A stretch of 64,000 nt of DNA from Streptomyces spectabilis. Lineage in GTDB: Bacteria > Actinomycetota > Actinomycetes > Streptomycetales > Streptomycetaceae. The translations under genes and the position numbers were made by a program. The stretch covers positions 5,652,501 through 5,716,500 of the forward strand of contig NZ_CP023690.1 of the NCBI RefSeq assembly GCF_008704795.1, given 5' to 3'. How positions within the stretch are numbered: the first letter of the stretch is position 1; the number at the start of each line of letters is the position of its first letter. The notes under the pieces were generated by a model, which worked only from the letters and a program-made list of their open reading frames with translations, was not told the origin of the DNA and did not search any database. Positions 9,190 through 17,196 of this stretch are shown here, piece after piece.

Positions 9190-9316
9190 CCGCAGCGCTA
9201 CGCGTCGGGGCCCGCCGTGGCGAAGCTGCTCGGTACGGGTGGGCGGGTGGGGGAGTACCGCCGCGGTAGCGGCGGGAGCGTGGGGCGTCAGCCGCAGCGC
9301 TACGCGTCGGGGCCCG
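9190..9316 (+). repeat. Pair of 25-bp direct repeats
   Basis: Positions 9190-9214 and 9292-9316 are identical for 25 bases, beginning ccgcagcgctacgcg. Their starts are 102 bp apart. Both lie between convergent genes, so promoter function is unlikely; duplicated 3'-end sequence or an integration footprint are alternatives. Confidence 0.75.
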
Positions 9317-9351
9317 GCCCGGCGGAGGCGCGTGGCGGGAGGGCGGCCGTG

Positions 9352-10377
9352 TCAGGGGCCGAAGCGGTGGCGGTAGGCCGTGGGGGTCAGGCCCGTGGCC
9401 CGCCGCAGGCGCACCCGGAGGTTGGCCGCGGAGCCGAGCCCACTGCGCCGCGCCACCACGTCGAGCCGTTCCTCCCCGCGCTCGATGAGCCGGCACGCGA
9501 GCCCCACCCGCTCCCCGTTCAGCCAGGCCAAGGGCGTCGTACCCAACTGCGCCCGGAACCGCCGGTGCAGCGTGGCGGGGCTGACGGCGGCCCGCGCGGC
9601 GAGCCCCGCCACCGTGAGGGGCTCGCCGAGCCGCTCCTGCGCCCAGGCGAGCAGCGGCGCGAGCGACTCGTCGGGGACGTCGGGGACGGGCCGTTCCACG
9701 AACTGCCGCTGCCCGCCGTCCCGGTGGGCGGCGAAGACCAGCCGCCGCGACACGGACACGGCCACCTCCGCGCCGAAGTCGCGGCGCACGATGTGCAGGC
9801 CGAGGTCGAGCGCGGCGGCGCTGCCCGCGGCGGTGAGGATGTCGCCGTCGTCGACGAAGAGGACGTCCGGTTCGAGGCGGACGGCGGGGAAGCGGGCCCG
9901 GAAGTCGTCGGCCCACTGCCAGTGCGCGGTGGCGCGGCGCCCGTCGAGCACCCCCGCCTCGGCGAGCGTGAACGCCCCGCTGCAGAAGCCGACGAGCCGG
10001 GCCCCGCGCGCGTGCGCGCGCCGTACGGCGTCCAGGACGGCGGGACGGCGCGGCACCTCGGTGTCGGGCCGGTTGGGCACGATCAGCGTGTCGGCGGTGT
10101 CGGCGGCCTCGATCCCGGCCACCCCGGTGAGCGTGAAGAAGCCGTCGCGCATGAGGGTGCGCGGCTCGGGCGAGCACAGCGCGAAGTCGTACAGGGCGGG
10201 CCGCTCACGGCCGAGTTCGGGCCGCTGGAGGCCGAAGACCTCGGTGACGCAGCCGAGTTCGAAGGGATTGGAGTTCTCGTCGACGATGACGACGACCCGA
10301 TGCGGCCGCCCCACCGCGGGCGCCGAGGGCCCCGCCCCGGCCCCGCCCACGCCCTCCTGAGAGTTTCCTTGCGCCAT
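9352..10377 (-). CDS. GlxA-family transcriptional regulator (DJ-1/PfpI-like domain plus AraC HTH)
   Basis: 341 aa if ATG 10377 is used; the first 25 residues are Gly/Ala-rich and the true start may be slightly downstream. Residues about 26-190 form a DJ-1/PfpI (class I amidotransferase-like) domain starting RVVVIVDENSNPFEL, with a nucleophile-elbow-like GFCSGAF that keeps the cysteine. Residues about 230-341 are an AraC double helix-turn-helix (LTVAGLAARAAVSPATLHRRF and a second helix pair ending TGLTPTAYRHRF). Such proteins sense small molecules and activate neighbouring genes. It is divergent from the cupin gene at 10429 with only 51 bp between starts, so that gene is the likeliest target. 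Confidence 0.85.
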   Translation of the reverse strand: MAQGNSQEGVGGAGAGPSAPAVGRPHRVVVIVDENSNPFELGCVTEVFGLQRPELGRERPALYDFALCSPEPRTLMRDGFFTLTGVAGIEAADTADTLIVPNRPDTEVPRRPAVLDAVRRAHARGARLVGFCSGAFTLAEAGVLDGRRATAHWQWADDFRARFPAVRLEPDVLFVDDGDILTAAGSAAALDLGLHIVRRDFGAEVAVSVSRRLVFAAHRDGGQRQFVERPVPDVPDESLAPLLAWAQERLGEPLTVAGLAARAAVSPATLHRRFRAQLGTTPLAWLNGERVGLACRLIERGEERLDVVARRSGLGSAANLRVRLRRATGLTPTAYRHRFGP

Positions 10378-10428
10378 ATGCGATTTCTAGCACTCGTGAC
10401 CGCCCGAGCCAAGGGCCACCATGGCCTC

Positions 10429-10845
10429 ATGACCATCGAAACCGCAGTTCAGAGGCGTATGCCGATCGCTCTCGACCAGGCTTTCGCCTCCTTCGACGAG
10501 CACTGGAGCCCCCGCGTCGTCACGCACGTCAACGACTACGACGTACGCGTCACCAAGGTCGAGGGCGAGCATGTGTGGCACGTGCACGACGACACCGACG
10601 AGTTCTTCCTCGTCCTCGACGGCGAGCTGGAGATCGGCCTGCGCGAGCCGTCGGGGGAGCGCACGGTGACCCTGCCGAAGGGGTCGGTCTTCACCGTCCC
10701 GCGCGGCACCGAACACAAGCCGACCGCGCGCCCCGGCACCCGGATCCTGCTCTTCGAGCCCACGGGCACGCTGACGGTCGGGGACCGCCACGACGAGGTC
10801 CCCGACCACGTGGACGTCACCACGGGCCACGCCCTCAAGGCCTAG
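10429..10845 (+). CDS. Single-domain cupin protein
   Basis: 138 aa from ATG 10429. The frame extends upstream to ATG 10378, but that start would overlap the divergent regulator's promoter and neither start has a strong ribosome site. Cupin motif 1 is intact (GEHVWHVHDDTDEFFLVLDG: two His, one Glu), and motif 2 is PKGSVFTVPRGTEHKP with its His. Three His and one Glu should bind a divalent metal. Small cupins of this kind are isomerases, dioxygenases or ligand-binding proteins; no substrate can be assigned. Probably regulated by the divergent GlxA-type protein. Confidence 0.85.
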   Translation: MTIETAVQRRMPIALDQAFASFDEHWSPRVVTHVNDYDVRVTKVEGEHVWHVHDDTDEFFLVLDGELEIGLREPSGERTVTLPKGSVFTVPRGTEHKPTARPGTRILLFEPTGTLTVGDRHDEVPDHVDVTTGHALKA

Positions 10846-10866
10846 GCCGCGAGCCCCGGGGCGCCC

Positions 10867-11316
10867 TCACTGCACGCAGAACTCGTTGCCCTCGGGGTCC
10901 GTCATCACCACCCACGCGCCGCCCGCGGCCTCCACCCGCCGCTGCACGGCCGCGCCGAGGCCCTGAAGCCGGGCGACCTCGTCGTCGCGGGTGCCGGGCG
11001 CGGCGTGCACGTCGACGTGCAGCCGGTTCTTGCCGGACTTGGGCTCCGGCACCCGCTGGAAGAGCAGGCGGCGGCCGAGCCCCGTCCCGCTGTCCTGCTC
11101 GTACGGGTCGTCGGGGTGCCGTACGGCGATGAGGTCGCGGAAGGCGCGGCGGCCGCGGAACTCCACGGTCTCGGCCTCGGGCAGGGCGCCGACGCCGAGC
11201 AGCCGCTCGATGAGGGCGTCGTTGTCCTCCACCGCGTAGCCGAGCGCCTCGGCCCAGAAGGCGGCCTGGGCGTGCGGGTCCCGCGCGTCGATGACGAGCT
11301 TCCAGTGCAAGGTCAT
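10867..11316 (-). CDS. VOC (glyoxalase/bleomycin-resistance fold) family protein
   Basis: 149 aa. The N-terminus MTLHWKLVIDARDP followed by AFWAEALGYAVE, and the C-terminal WVVMTDPEGNEFCVQ, are the paired beta-alpha-beta signatures of vicinal-oxygen-chelate proteins. The family includes glyoxalases, dioxygenases and drug-binding proteins; the chemistry here is not clear. Its ATG lies 9 bp after the stop of the HxlR-type regulator on the same strand, so the two form an operon and the regulator probably controls both. Confidence 0.85.
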   Translation of the reverse strand: MTLHWKLVIDARDPHAQAAFWAEALGYAVEDNDALIERLLGVGALPEAETVEFRGRRAFRDLIAVRHPDDPYEQDSGTGLGRRLLFQRVPEPKSGKNRLHVDVHAAPGTRDDEVARLQGLGAAVQRRVEAAGGAWVVMTDPEGNEFCVQ

Positions 11317-11325
11317 GCGATCCAG

Positions 11326-11820
11326 TTAAGCGCGAGGGCTAGGCTCCGGACCTGCTTCCGCCGCCGCGCGGGTGTCGTACGCGGACCGCGCCGCCGCGAT
11401 CTCGTTCTGGTGCTCCTCGGTCCAGCTCACCAGGGACTGGATGGTGTGGTGCAGGGTGCCGCCGAGCGGCGTCAGCTCGTACTCGACGCGGGGCGGCACC
11501 ACCGGGTGCACCGTGCGGTGGACCAGGCCGTCGCGCTCCAGCTGACGCAGGGTGACGGTGAGCATCCGCTGGCTGATGCCGTCGATCTCGCGCCGCAGCT
11601 CGGTGAAGCGCAGCCGCCGCCGGTCCAGGAGCGCGATCACCAGGAGCGACCACTTGTCGGCGATCCGGTCGAGGATCTGCCGCACCTGGCAGTCCTCGCG
11701 GGTGTCCCACTGGAAGGGGTCGGCGTCCCCGTAGTCCAGCCCGTTCCCGTACTCCTCGGTGTCGCCGCGGGGCACGGTGCTTCCCGAGTTACTCGGTGAC
11801 TTCAAAGTGCCTTCTTCCAT
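11326..11820 (-). CDS. HxlR-family winged-helix transcriptional regulator
   Basis: 164 aa. The HxlR (DUF24) winged helix spans about residues 44-140 with the hallmark DKWSLLVIALL, FTELRREIDGISQRMLT, RQLERDGLVHR and PPRVEYELTPLG. A cysteine (C44) precedes the first helix, as in redox-sensing members such as YodB, but its function here is unproven. The N-terminal 40 residues are poorly conserved, and a later start is possible. It is divergent from an MFS exporter gene at 11910 and is followed by the VOC gene; the shared 89-bp region has inverted repeats (11849-11888), so it probably represses exporter and own operon. Confidence 0.9.
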   Translation of the reverse strand: MEEGTLKSPSNSGSTVPRGDTEEYGNGLDYGDADPFQWDTREDCQVRQILDRIADKWSLLVIALLDRRRLRFTELRREIDGISQRMLTVTLRQLERDGLVHRTVHPVVPPRVEYELTPLGGTLHHTIQSLVSWTEEHQNEIAAARSAYDTRAAAEAGPEPSPRA

Positions 11821-11848
11821 GCCTGTCGATGCTGCCGCACGCTGTCCG

Positions 11849-11888
11849 TGGTTACAAGAAGGAACCGGCCATCAGTTGGGTAACCAAC
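11849..11888. promoter_or_regulatory. Inverted repeats between HxlR regulator and MFS gene
   Basis: TGGTTAC (11849-11855) and GTAACCA (11880-11886) are a perfect 7-bp inverted repeat separated by 24 bp. The right half is itself part of a short palindrome GTTGG-GTAA-CCAAC (11875-11888). These fit an operator for the divergent regulator. Confidence 0.5.
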
Positions 11889-11909
11889 GGGTTGAATCGA
11901 GGAGTCACC

Positions 11910-13376
11910 ATGGGCGCCCGCGCTTGGGCACTGCTGCTCGTCCTCTGCGGCACGATCTTCCTGGAGGGCGCCGACATCGCGATGCTCGCGATAGCGATCC
12001 CCACGATCAGGTCGGACCTGGACCTGTCGACGGCCACCGCGGCCTGGGTGATCAGTTCCTACGTCCTCGGCTACGCGGGCTTCACACTGCTCGGCGGCCG
12101 GGCGGCCGACCTGCTCGGCAGGCGGCGGATGTTCCTCACCTGGCTCGGCGTCTTCCTGGTCTTCTCCGGGCTCGGCGGCCTCGCGACCGAGGGCTGGATG
12201 CTGATCGTGGCGCGGTTCGTGACCGGCGTGGCCGCGGCGTTCATGACGCCCGCCGCCATGTCGATCATCACCACCTCGTACGCGGAGGGGCCCGAGCGCA
12301 ACAAGGCGCTGCTGGTGTTCGCGGGCACGTCGGCGGGCGGCTTCTCGCTCGGCCTGGTCATCGGCGGGCTGCTCACCGAACTCGGCTGGCAGTGGGTGTT
12401 CTTCGCGCCGGTCCTCTTCGCCGCTGCGATCCTCTTCGCCGCCGTCCGGCTCGTCCCCGCGTCCGACGCGCCCGCGGTGAAGGTGTCGGCGACGCTGCGC
12501 TCCGGCGGCTTCGACCTGCCGGGCGCGGCCGCGGCCGCGGGCGCCATGCTGCTGCTCGCCTACGCCGTCGTACGGCTCGAACACGGTCTTGACGGCTGGC
12601 CGTCGACCCTCGGCGCGGCCCTCGCCGGACTGCTGCTCGGCGCGGCCTTCGTCGCCGTCGAGCGCCGCGCGGCCGTACCGCTCGTGCGCCTCGGCATCTT
12701 CCGTACGGGCTCCGTGGTGCGGGCCGGGCTCGGCGCGATGCTGTTCCTCGGCGCCTTCATGGGCTTCCAGTTCGTGCTCACGCTGTACTTGCAGGAGCTG
12801 CGCGGCTGGTCGTCGTGGCAGACGGCGATCGCCCTCGTCGTGATGGGCTGCGACGTGGTGCTCGCGCCGACCCTCACGCCCCGCCTGGTGAACCGCTACG
12901 GCCACGCCCGGGTGATCCTCGGCGGCTTCCTGCTCGCGGCCCTCGCGTACGCGCTGTTCCTGCCGGTCGGCATGGACTGGACGTACGCGGCGATGTTCCC
13001 CACGCTCCTCATCGCGGGCACGGCCTTCGCCCTCGCGTACGGGCCGCTGATGATCGCGGCGACGGACGGCGTCGCCGCGCGGGAGCAGGGCCTCGCGGGC
13101 GGAATCCTGCACACCGCCACGCAGTTCGGAGCGGCGATCGGAGTATCGGGTGTGACGGCGGTGTACGGGCTCGCCGCCGGGGGCCACGGCGGCGCGGACG
13201 GCGCCGAGCACTCCCTCGCCGCCTTCCGCGCGGCGCTCACGGTGCCGGTGGCCCTCGCCCTGGTGGGCGTGGCCGTCGCCGTCGCCGGGGTGGTGCGCGG
13301 TGCGCGGGCGGGTCAGCCCGCGGCCCTGAGCGAAGGGCCGGACGCCGCTCTGCCCGCGACCAGCGAGGCGCGGTGA
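11910..13376 (+). CDS. MFS drug/proton antiporter, DHA2 (14-TM) type
   Basis: 488 aa from ATG 11910, with GAGGAG 6-11 nt upstream; the frame continues back into the regulator promoter and is not used. The N-terminus GTIFLEGADIAMLAIAIPTI and motif A LGGRAADLLGRRRMFL between helices 2 and 3 identify the EmrB/QacA branch. About 14 hydrophobic segments are countable. It is expected to export a toxic hydrophobic compound using the proton gradient. Its last 64 bp overlap the 3' end of the convergent AraC gene. Divergent transcription from an HxlR regulator suggests inducible resistance. Confidence 0.9.
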   Translation: MGARAWALLLVLCGTIFLEGADIAMLAIAIPTIRSDLDLSTATAAWVISSYVLGYAGFTLLGGRAADLLGRRRMFLTWLGVFLVFSGLGGLATEGWMLIVARFVTGVAAAFMTPAAMSIITTSYAEGPERNKALLVFAGTSAGGFSLGLVIGGLLTELGWQWVFFAPVLFAAAILFAAVRLVPASDAPAVKVSATLRSGGFDLPGAAAAAGAMLLLAYAVVRLEHGLDGWPSTLGAALAGLLLGAAFVAVERRAAVPLVRLGIFRTGSVVRAGLGAMLFLGAFMGFQFVLTLYLQELRGWSSWQTAIALVVMGCDVVLAPTLTPRLVNRYGHARVILGGFLLAALAYALFLPVGMDWTYAAMFPTLLIAGTAFALAYGPLMIAATDGVAAREQGLAGGILHTATQFGAAIGVSGVTAVYGLAAGGHGGADGAEHSLAAFRAALTVPVALALVGVAVAVAGVVRGARAGQPAALSEGPDAALPATSEAR

Positions 13377-14176
13377 CCGCTCGGGGTGACCCCCCGGATC
13401 CGCTTGAAGGCGTCGCTGAAGCCGAACCCGTCGGCGTACCCGACACGGCCCGCCACGGACGCCACCGTCGCACCCGGCTCGGCGAGCAGCTCGGCGGCGA
13501 GCGTCATGCGCCACTCGGTGAGGTACGCCATCGGCGGCCTGCCGACGAGGTCGGTGAAGTTGCGGGCGAAGGCCGCGCGCGAGACCTGGGCGCGCGCGGC
13601 GAGCGCCGCCACCGTCCAGGCCCTGCCCGGCTCCTCGTGCATGGCGCGCAGGGCCGGGCCGACCACGTCGTCGCCGAGCGCCCGGTACCAGGCGGGCGGG
13701 CAGGACTCGGGCAGGTCGAACCACTCGCGCAGGGTGCAGGCGAGCAGCCAGTCGAGCATCCGGTCCATCACGTACTGGCGCCCCGGCCGGTCGGCCGCCA
13801 CCTCGTCCGCGATCAGCTCGATGATCGTCAGGCACTCCTCGCCGCCCGGCACCACGAGCAGCGGCGGCAGCGCGCTGAGCAGCCGCCGCCCGCCGTTGCC
13901 GTCCCACTGGTAGGTGCCGGTGACCAGCTCGGTCTCCGCTCCGTCCGCGGCGGCGACGGCGAACGGGCCCGAGGTGCGGACCGCGGCGCAGCCCGCCCTC
14001 AGGGCGCGCGTCCCGTCCGGCCCGGTGACGTGGGCCTGCCCGCGCAACACCATGACCAGGGTCAGCGCCGCCGCCGCTTCCGTCCGCTCCGGCTCCCGCG
14101 CCCCGCGCAGCACCGTACGACCGAACAGCGCGCCGTCCGCGCGGATGCCGCGCAGCAGATCCCCCAGAGCGTCCAT
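13313..14176 (-). CDS. AraC-family regulator with N-terminal cupin_6-type domain
   Basis: 287 aa from ATG 14176, chosen because a G-rich site (ggtgggggc) precedes it; the next upstream start (14209) gives 11 extra residues. The N-terminal 180 residues are a cupin_6-like effector domain (LTLVMVLRGQAHV, TGTYQWDGNGGRRLL, LPPLLVVPGGEE). The C-terminal double HTH is clear (WTVAALAARAQVSRAAFARNF and VGYADGFGFSDAFKRIRG VTP). It is divergent from the NmrA-like gene at 14278, as is usual for such pairs in actinobacteria, where the regulator activates the reductase. The TGA at 13313-13315 lies inside the convergent MFS gene. Confidence 0.9.
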   Translation of the reverse strand: MDALGDLLRGIRADGALFGRTVLRGAREPERTEAAAALTLVMVLRGQAHVTGPDGTRALRAGCAAVRTSGPFAVAAADGAETELVTGTYQWDGNGGRRLLSALPPLLVVPGGEECLTIIELIADEVAADRPGRQYVMDRMLDWLLACTLREWFDLPESCPPAWYRALGDDVVGPALRAMHEEPGRAWTVAALAARAQVSRAAFARNFTDLVGRPPMAYLTEWRMTLAAELLAEPGATVASVAGRVGYADGFGFSDAFKRIRGVTPSGHRASLVAGRAASGPSLRAAG

Positions 14177-14277
14177 GCCCCCACCGTAGACGGCCCTGTG
14201 GAGCGGCAAGACGGATGCCTATGGGGCCGAGACGGACGCCCATGTCACCAGGGGCGGCGCCGGAGTTGGCTTGACGC

Positions 14278-15126
14278 ATGACGACAACACCCCGGACCAC
14301 CGACGACCTGATCCTCGTTCTCGGCGCCACCGGCAAGACCGGGCGCAGGATCGTGCCCCGGCTGCGCGCGGCGGGCCACGCCGTGCGGGCGGCTTCCCGC
14401 TCCGGCGAAACTTATTTCGACTGGAACGAACGCTCTATTTGGCCAACAGTATTGGACGGCGTGTCCGCCCTCTATCTGGTCGCGCCGGAGGAGCCGGAGC
14501 CCGTCGCCGATTTCGTCGCCCAGGCCGAGGCCGCGGGCGTGCGCCGCTTCGTGGTCCTGTCGGGGCGCGGCATCGAGGTGTCCGGCGAGTCCTTCCTCGC
14601 GGGCATGGCGCGCGCGGACCGCCTGGTGCGGGAGGCGGACGTCGACTGGACGGTGATCCGGGCCAACAACTTCGCGCAGAACTTCGACGAGGACTTCGCC
14701 CACGCGCCGCTCCTCGCGGGCCGCCTGGCCCTGCCGGTCGGTGACGTGGCGGAGCCGTTCGTCGACGTCGAGGACATCGCGGACGTCGCGGTCGCGCTGC
14801 TCACCGAGGAGGGCCACTCCGGCCGGGTGTACGACCTCTCGGGTCCGCGCGCCCTCACCTATGCCGAGGCCGTCGCGGAGATCGCGGCGGCGTCGGGCCG
14901 CCCGATGCGCTTCGAGGCCGTCACGGCGGAGCAGTTCCTGGCGGAGCTGAGCGCGGCGGAGGTCCCCGAACCGCTGGCGCGCGAACTGACCGCCGTCTTC
15001 ACCTTCACGGCCGAGGGCCACCTCTCGCCGCTCGCGACGGGCGTACGGGACGTACTGGGCCGCGAGCCGCGCGACTTCACGGAGTACGTGAAGGCTGCTG
15101 CGGCGCGGGGAGCGTGGTCGCAGTAG
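14278..15126 (+). CDS. NmrA-like NAD(P)-binding protein (atypical SDR)
   Basis: 282 aa. The Rossmann glycine motif ILVLGATGKTGRRIV is at residues 13-27. The body has the NmrA features FVVLSGRGIEVSG, DWTVIRANNFAQNF and VEDIADVAVALLTEEGH, and no Tyr-x3-Lys catalytic pair is evident. Such proteins are NAD(P)H sensors or quinone/isoprenoid reductases. Codons at about 14408-14460 are unusually AT-rich for this genome (ACT, TAT, TCT, ATT, CCA, ACA, GTA, TTG), a possible local replacement. It is divergent from the AraC gene, and the 3' end overlaps the RarD-like gene by 50 bp on the other strand. Confidence 0.85.
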   Translation: MTTTPRTTDDLILVLGATGKTGRRIVPRLRAAGHAVRAASRSGETYFDWNERSIWPTVLDGVSALYLVAPEEPEPVADFVAQAEAAGVRRFVVLSGRGIEVSGESFLAGMARADRLVREADVDWTVIRANNFAQNFDEDFAHAPLLAGRLALPVGDVAEPFVDVEDIADVAVALLTEEGHSGRVYDLSGPRALTYAEAVAEIAAASGRPMRFEAVTAEQFLAELSAAEVPEPLARELTAVFTFTAEGHLSPLATGVRDVLGREPRDFTEYVKAAAARGAWSQ

Positions 15127-16045
15127 CCCGCGCGGCGGCGGCCCGCACCGCGTTGCGCCGCGCGTAGCGGAACGCGTCGAAGGTCAGCAGCGCGAGCGCC
15201 AGCCACACCAGGGCGAACCCGGCCCACCGCTCGGCCGGCATCTCCTCGTGGAAGTACAGGATGCCGAGCAGGAACTGGAACATCGGCGCCAGGTACTGGA
15301 GCAGCCCGAGCGTGGAGAGCGGCACGCGGATCGCGGCGGCGCCGAAGCAGACCAGCGGCGCCGCCGTCACCACGCCGGTCGCGGCGAGCAGCGCGGCGTG
15401 CCCTGCGCCCTCCGTGCCGAACACGAGGTCGCCCCGCGTGCCGAGCCAGACCAGAAAGGCCACGGCGGGCAGGAACTGCACGGCCGTCTCGGCGGCGAGG
15501 GACTCCAGGCCGCCGAGGTTGACCTTCTTCTTCACCAGGCCGTACGTCGCGAAGGTGAAGGCCAGGACCAGCGAGATCCACGGCGGGCGGCCGTAGCCGA
15601 TCGCGAGGACGAGCACGGCGGCGAGGCCCACGCCGACGGCGGTCCACTGCACGGGCCGCAGCCGCTCGCCGAGCAGCAGGACGCCGATCGCGATGGTGAC
15701 CAGGGGGTTGATGAAGTAGCCGAGGGAGGCCTCGACGACGTGGCCGGAGTTCACGGCCCAGATGTAGATGCCCCAGTTGAGCGTGATGACGGTGGCGGCG
15801 ATGGTGACGAGGCCCAGCTTGCGGGGCTGGCGGAGCAGTTCACCGGCCCAGGCCCAGCGGCGTATGAAGAGCAGCGCGACGGCGACGACCACGAGGGACC
15901 AGGCCATGCGGTGGGCCAGGATCTCGCCCGCGCTCGCGGGCTTGAGGAGCGGCCAGAAGAGGGGGACGAGGCCCCACATGCCGTAGGCGGCGATGCCGTT
16001 CAGGAGGCCTGTGCGGGCTTCCCCCTTCGCCTGCGCAGGTCCCAC
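15077..16045 (-). CDS. rarD: RarD-like EamA-family permease
   Basis: 322 aa from GTG 16045, selected because GGAGGAGG lies 5 nt upstream; the frame stays open to 16114. Ten transmembrane segments are visible in two EamA repeats. The start GIAAYGMWGLVPLFWPLL, LAHRMAWSLV and NWGIYIWAVNSGHVVEASLGYFINPL are diagnostic for RarD, and the second repeat has PLVCFGAAAIRVPLSTLGLLQY. The family is linked to chloramphenicol tolerance and small-molecule export, but substrates are poorly known. The last 50 bp overlap the NmrA-like gene convergently, so the two transcripts are antisense to each other at their ends. Confidence 0.9.
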   Translation of the reverse strand: MGPAQAKGEARTGLLNGIAAYGMWGLVPLFWPLLKPASAGEILAHRMAWSLVVVAVALLFIRRWAWAGELLRQPRKLGLVTIAATVITLNWGIYIWAVNSGHVVEASLGYFINPLVTIAIGVLLLGERLRPVQWTAVGVGLAAVLVLAIGYGRPPWISLVLAFTFATYGLVKKKVNLGGLESLAAETAVQFLPAVAFLVWLGTRGDLVFGTEGAGHAALLAATGVVTAAPLVCFGAAAIRVPLSTLGLLQYLAPMFQFLLGILYFHEEMPAERWAGFALVWLALALLTFDAFRYARRNAVRAAAARATATTLPAPQQPSRTP

Positions 16046-16151
16046 AGTTCCTCCTCCGTACCGGCAGCCCCACGCTGCATCCCGAAGGTAGCGCCCACGA
16101 GCCCTCCGTGTCATGCCCGTTTCGCCATACGGTCATGACACTCTCCCCCGC

Positions 16152-16199
16152 CCGCTGTGGGCAGCTGGTCCGCCCAGAGGGCGGAACGGGTGGGCACAG
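16152..16199 (+). repeat. Dispersed hairpin element, copy 2
   Basis: This 48-bp element starts ccgctgtgggca and ends cgggtgggcacag, like the minus-strand copy at 9016-9059. Its core tccgccc-agag-ggcgga is a different but still self-complementary hairpin, implying selection on the fold. It lies between the RarD-like gene 5' side and the 3' end of the QorB-like gene. Confidence 0.7.
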
Positions 16200-16233
16200 C
16201 CCACCCACCAACCCGCAGCCGCAAACGAGACGG

Positions 16234-17094
16234 TCAGGCAAGCGCGGCAGCAACAGCCGAGGCAAGCGGAGTGGTGGGCCGCCCGATCAGCCGGGCGAGC
16301 TCCCCGCTGGTCCCCGCCAGGCGCCCGCGCCTGATCGCCGCGTCCACATCCACCAGAACCGCCGCCACCGGCTCCGGCAGACCAGCCCCCACCAGCACCC
16401 CCTGGTGCTCCGCGGGCGACACCTCGGCGTACGCCACGTCCTTGCCGGAGGCCTTCGCGACCTCCGCCGCGTACTCGGGGAAGCTCCACGCCACGTCCCC
16501 GCTCAGCTCGTAGGCGCGCCCCTCGTGCCCCTCGCCGGTCAGGACGGCGACGGCCGCGGCGGCGTAGTCGGTGCGCGCGGCGGACGCGACGCGGCCCGCG
16601 GGCCCGGCGCTGCCGACGACGGCCCCGTGCTCCAGGACGGGAGCGAGGTGCTCGGTGTAGTTCTCGTGGTACCAGCCGTTGCGCAGGAACGTGTACGGAA
16701 GGCCCGAGTCGCGCACCATCCGCTCGGTCTCCTTGTGCTCGGCCGCGAGGTCGAAGTCGGCGTCGGGCCCGCCGAGGACGCCCGTGTACACGAGGTGCGC
16801 GACCCCGGCGGCCTTCGCCGCGTCGATGACGGCCCGGTGCTGCGGCACCCGGCGCCCGATCTCGCTGCCGGACACGAGGAGCACCTTGTCGCCCGCCGCG
16901 AAGGCGCCCGCGAGGGTCTCGGGCGCGCTGTAGTCCGCGATCCGCAGCTCGACGCCGCGCGCGGCGAGGTCGGCGGCCTTCTGCTCGTTCCGTACGACGG
17001 CCGCGATCCGCCCGGCGGGCACGCCCGCGTCGAGCAGGCCCTCGACGACGAGGCGGCCGAGGTGTCCGGTGGCTCCGGTGACGACGATGCTCAT
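16234..17094 (-). CDS. NmrA-like NAD(P)H:quinone oxidoreductase, QorB/Qor2 type
   Basis: 286 aa. The glycine motif VTGATGHLGRLVV is at residues 5-17. HLVYTGVLGGPDADFDLAAEH, PYTFLRNGWYHENYTEHL and YELSGDVAWSFPEYA are strongly like E. coli QorB and corynebacterial Qor2, atypical SDRs that reduce quinones or handle diamide-type stress. The start has AAAGGAG about 12 nt upstream. It is divergent from an HxlR-type regulator with a cysteine near its N-terminus. In Corynebacterium glutamicum a qor2/qorR pair has this layout, with the regulator repressing until its cysteine is oxidised; I infer the same here. Confidence 0.85.
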   Translation of the reverse strand: MSIVVTGATGHLGRLVVEGLLDAGVPAGRIAAVVRNEQKAADLAARGVELRIADYSAPETLAGAFAAGDKVLLVSGSEIGRRVPQHRAVIDAAKAAGVAHLVYTGVLGGPDADFDLAAEHKETERMVRDSGLPYTFLRNGWYHENYTEHLAPVLEHGAVVGSAGPAGRVASAARTDYAAAAVAVLTGEGHEGRAYELSGDVAWSFPEYAAEVAKASGKDVAYAEVSPAEHQGVLVGAGLPEPVAAVLVDVDAAIRRGRLAGTSGELARLIGRPTTPLASAVAAALA

Positions 17095-17168
17095 GGGGGA
17101 TTTCTCCTTTTATGCCCTGGTGGGATGAGGTATGGCACTCACCCTAGCGAGGGCACTAACCATCCGTA

Positions 17169-17193
17169 AGTACCCACTTTGAAGTAAGGTACT
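17169..17193. promoter_or_regulatory. Candidate QorR-like operator
   Basis: AGTACC (17169-17174) and GGTACT (17188-17193) form a perfect inverted repeat with a 13-nt spacer in the 102-bp region between the two divergent genes. The site ends 3 bp before the regulator ATG at 17197, so binding would block at least that gene. The regulator's family binds inverted repeats of similar size. Confidence 0.6.
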
Positions 17194-17196
17194 GGC

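Larger units (their letters stand above)
8898..9351. other. 454-bp intergenic region with repeats and no supported gene
   Basis: Open frames here are G/C-driven shadows with Arg/Pro/Gly-rich translations and no ribosome sites. The region contains a dispersed hairpin element (9016-9059, second copy at 16152-16199) and two copies of a 25-bp direct repeat (9190-9214 and 9292-9316). It separates the LLM oxidoreductase 3' end from the GlxA-type regulator 3' end, so it is a terminator region between convergent genes. Confidence 0.7.

Noticed and set aside
9190..9316. CRISPR-like repeats
   Set aside because: Only two copies, no regular spacers and no cas genes.
8938..10845. A 635-codon plus-strand frame over the GlxA-type gene
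   Set aside because: Only its last 138 codons (cupin) are conserved; the rest is low-complexity shadow of the regulator gene and intergenic repeats.
11802..14336. An 844-codon minus-strand frame over the MFS gene
   Set aside because: Covers the real MFS and AraC genes in another frame; composition is Arg/Gly/Ala-rich with no domains.
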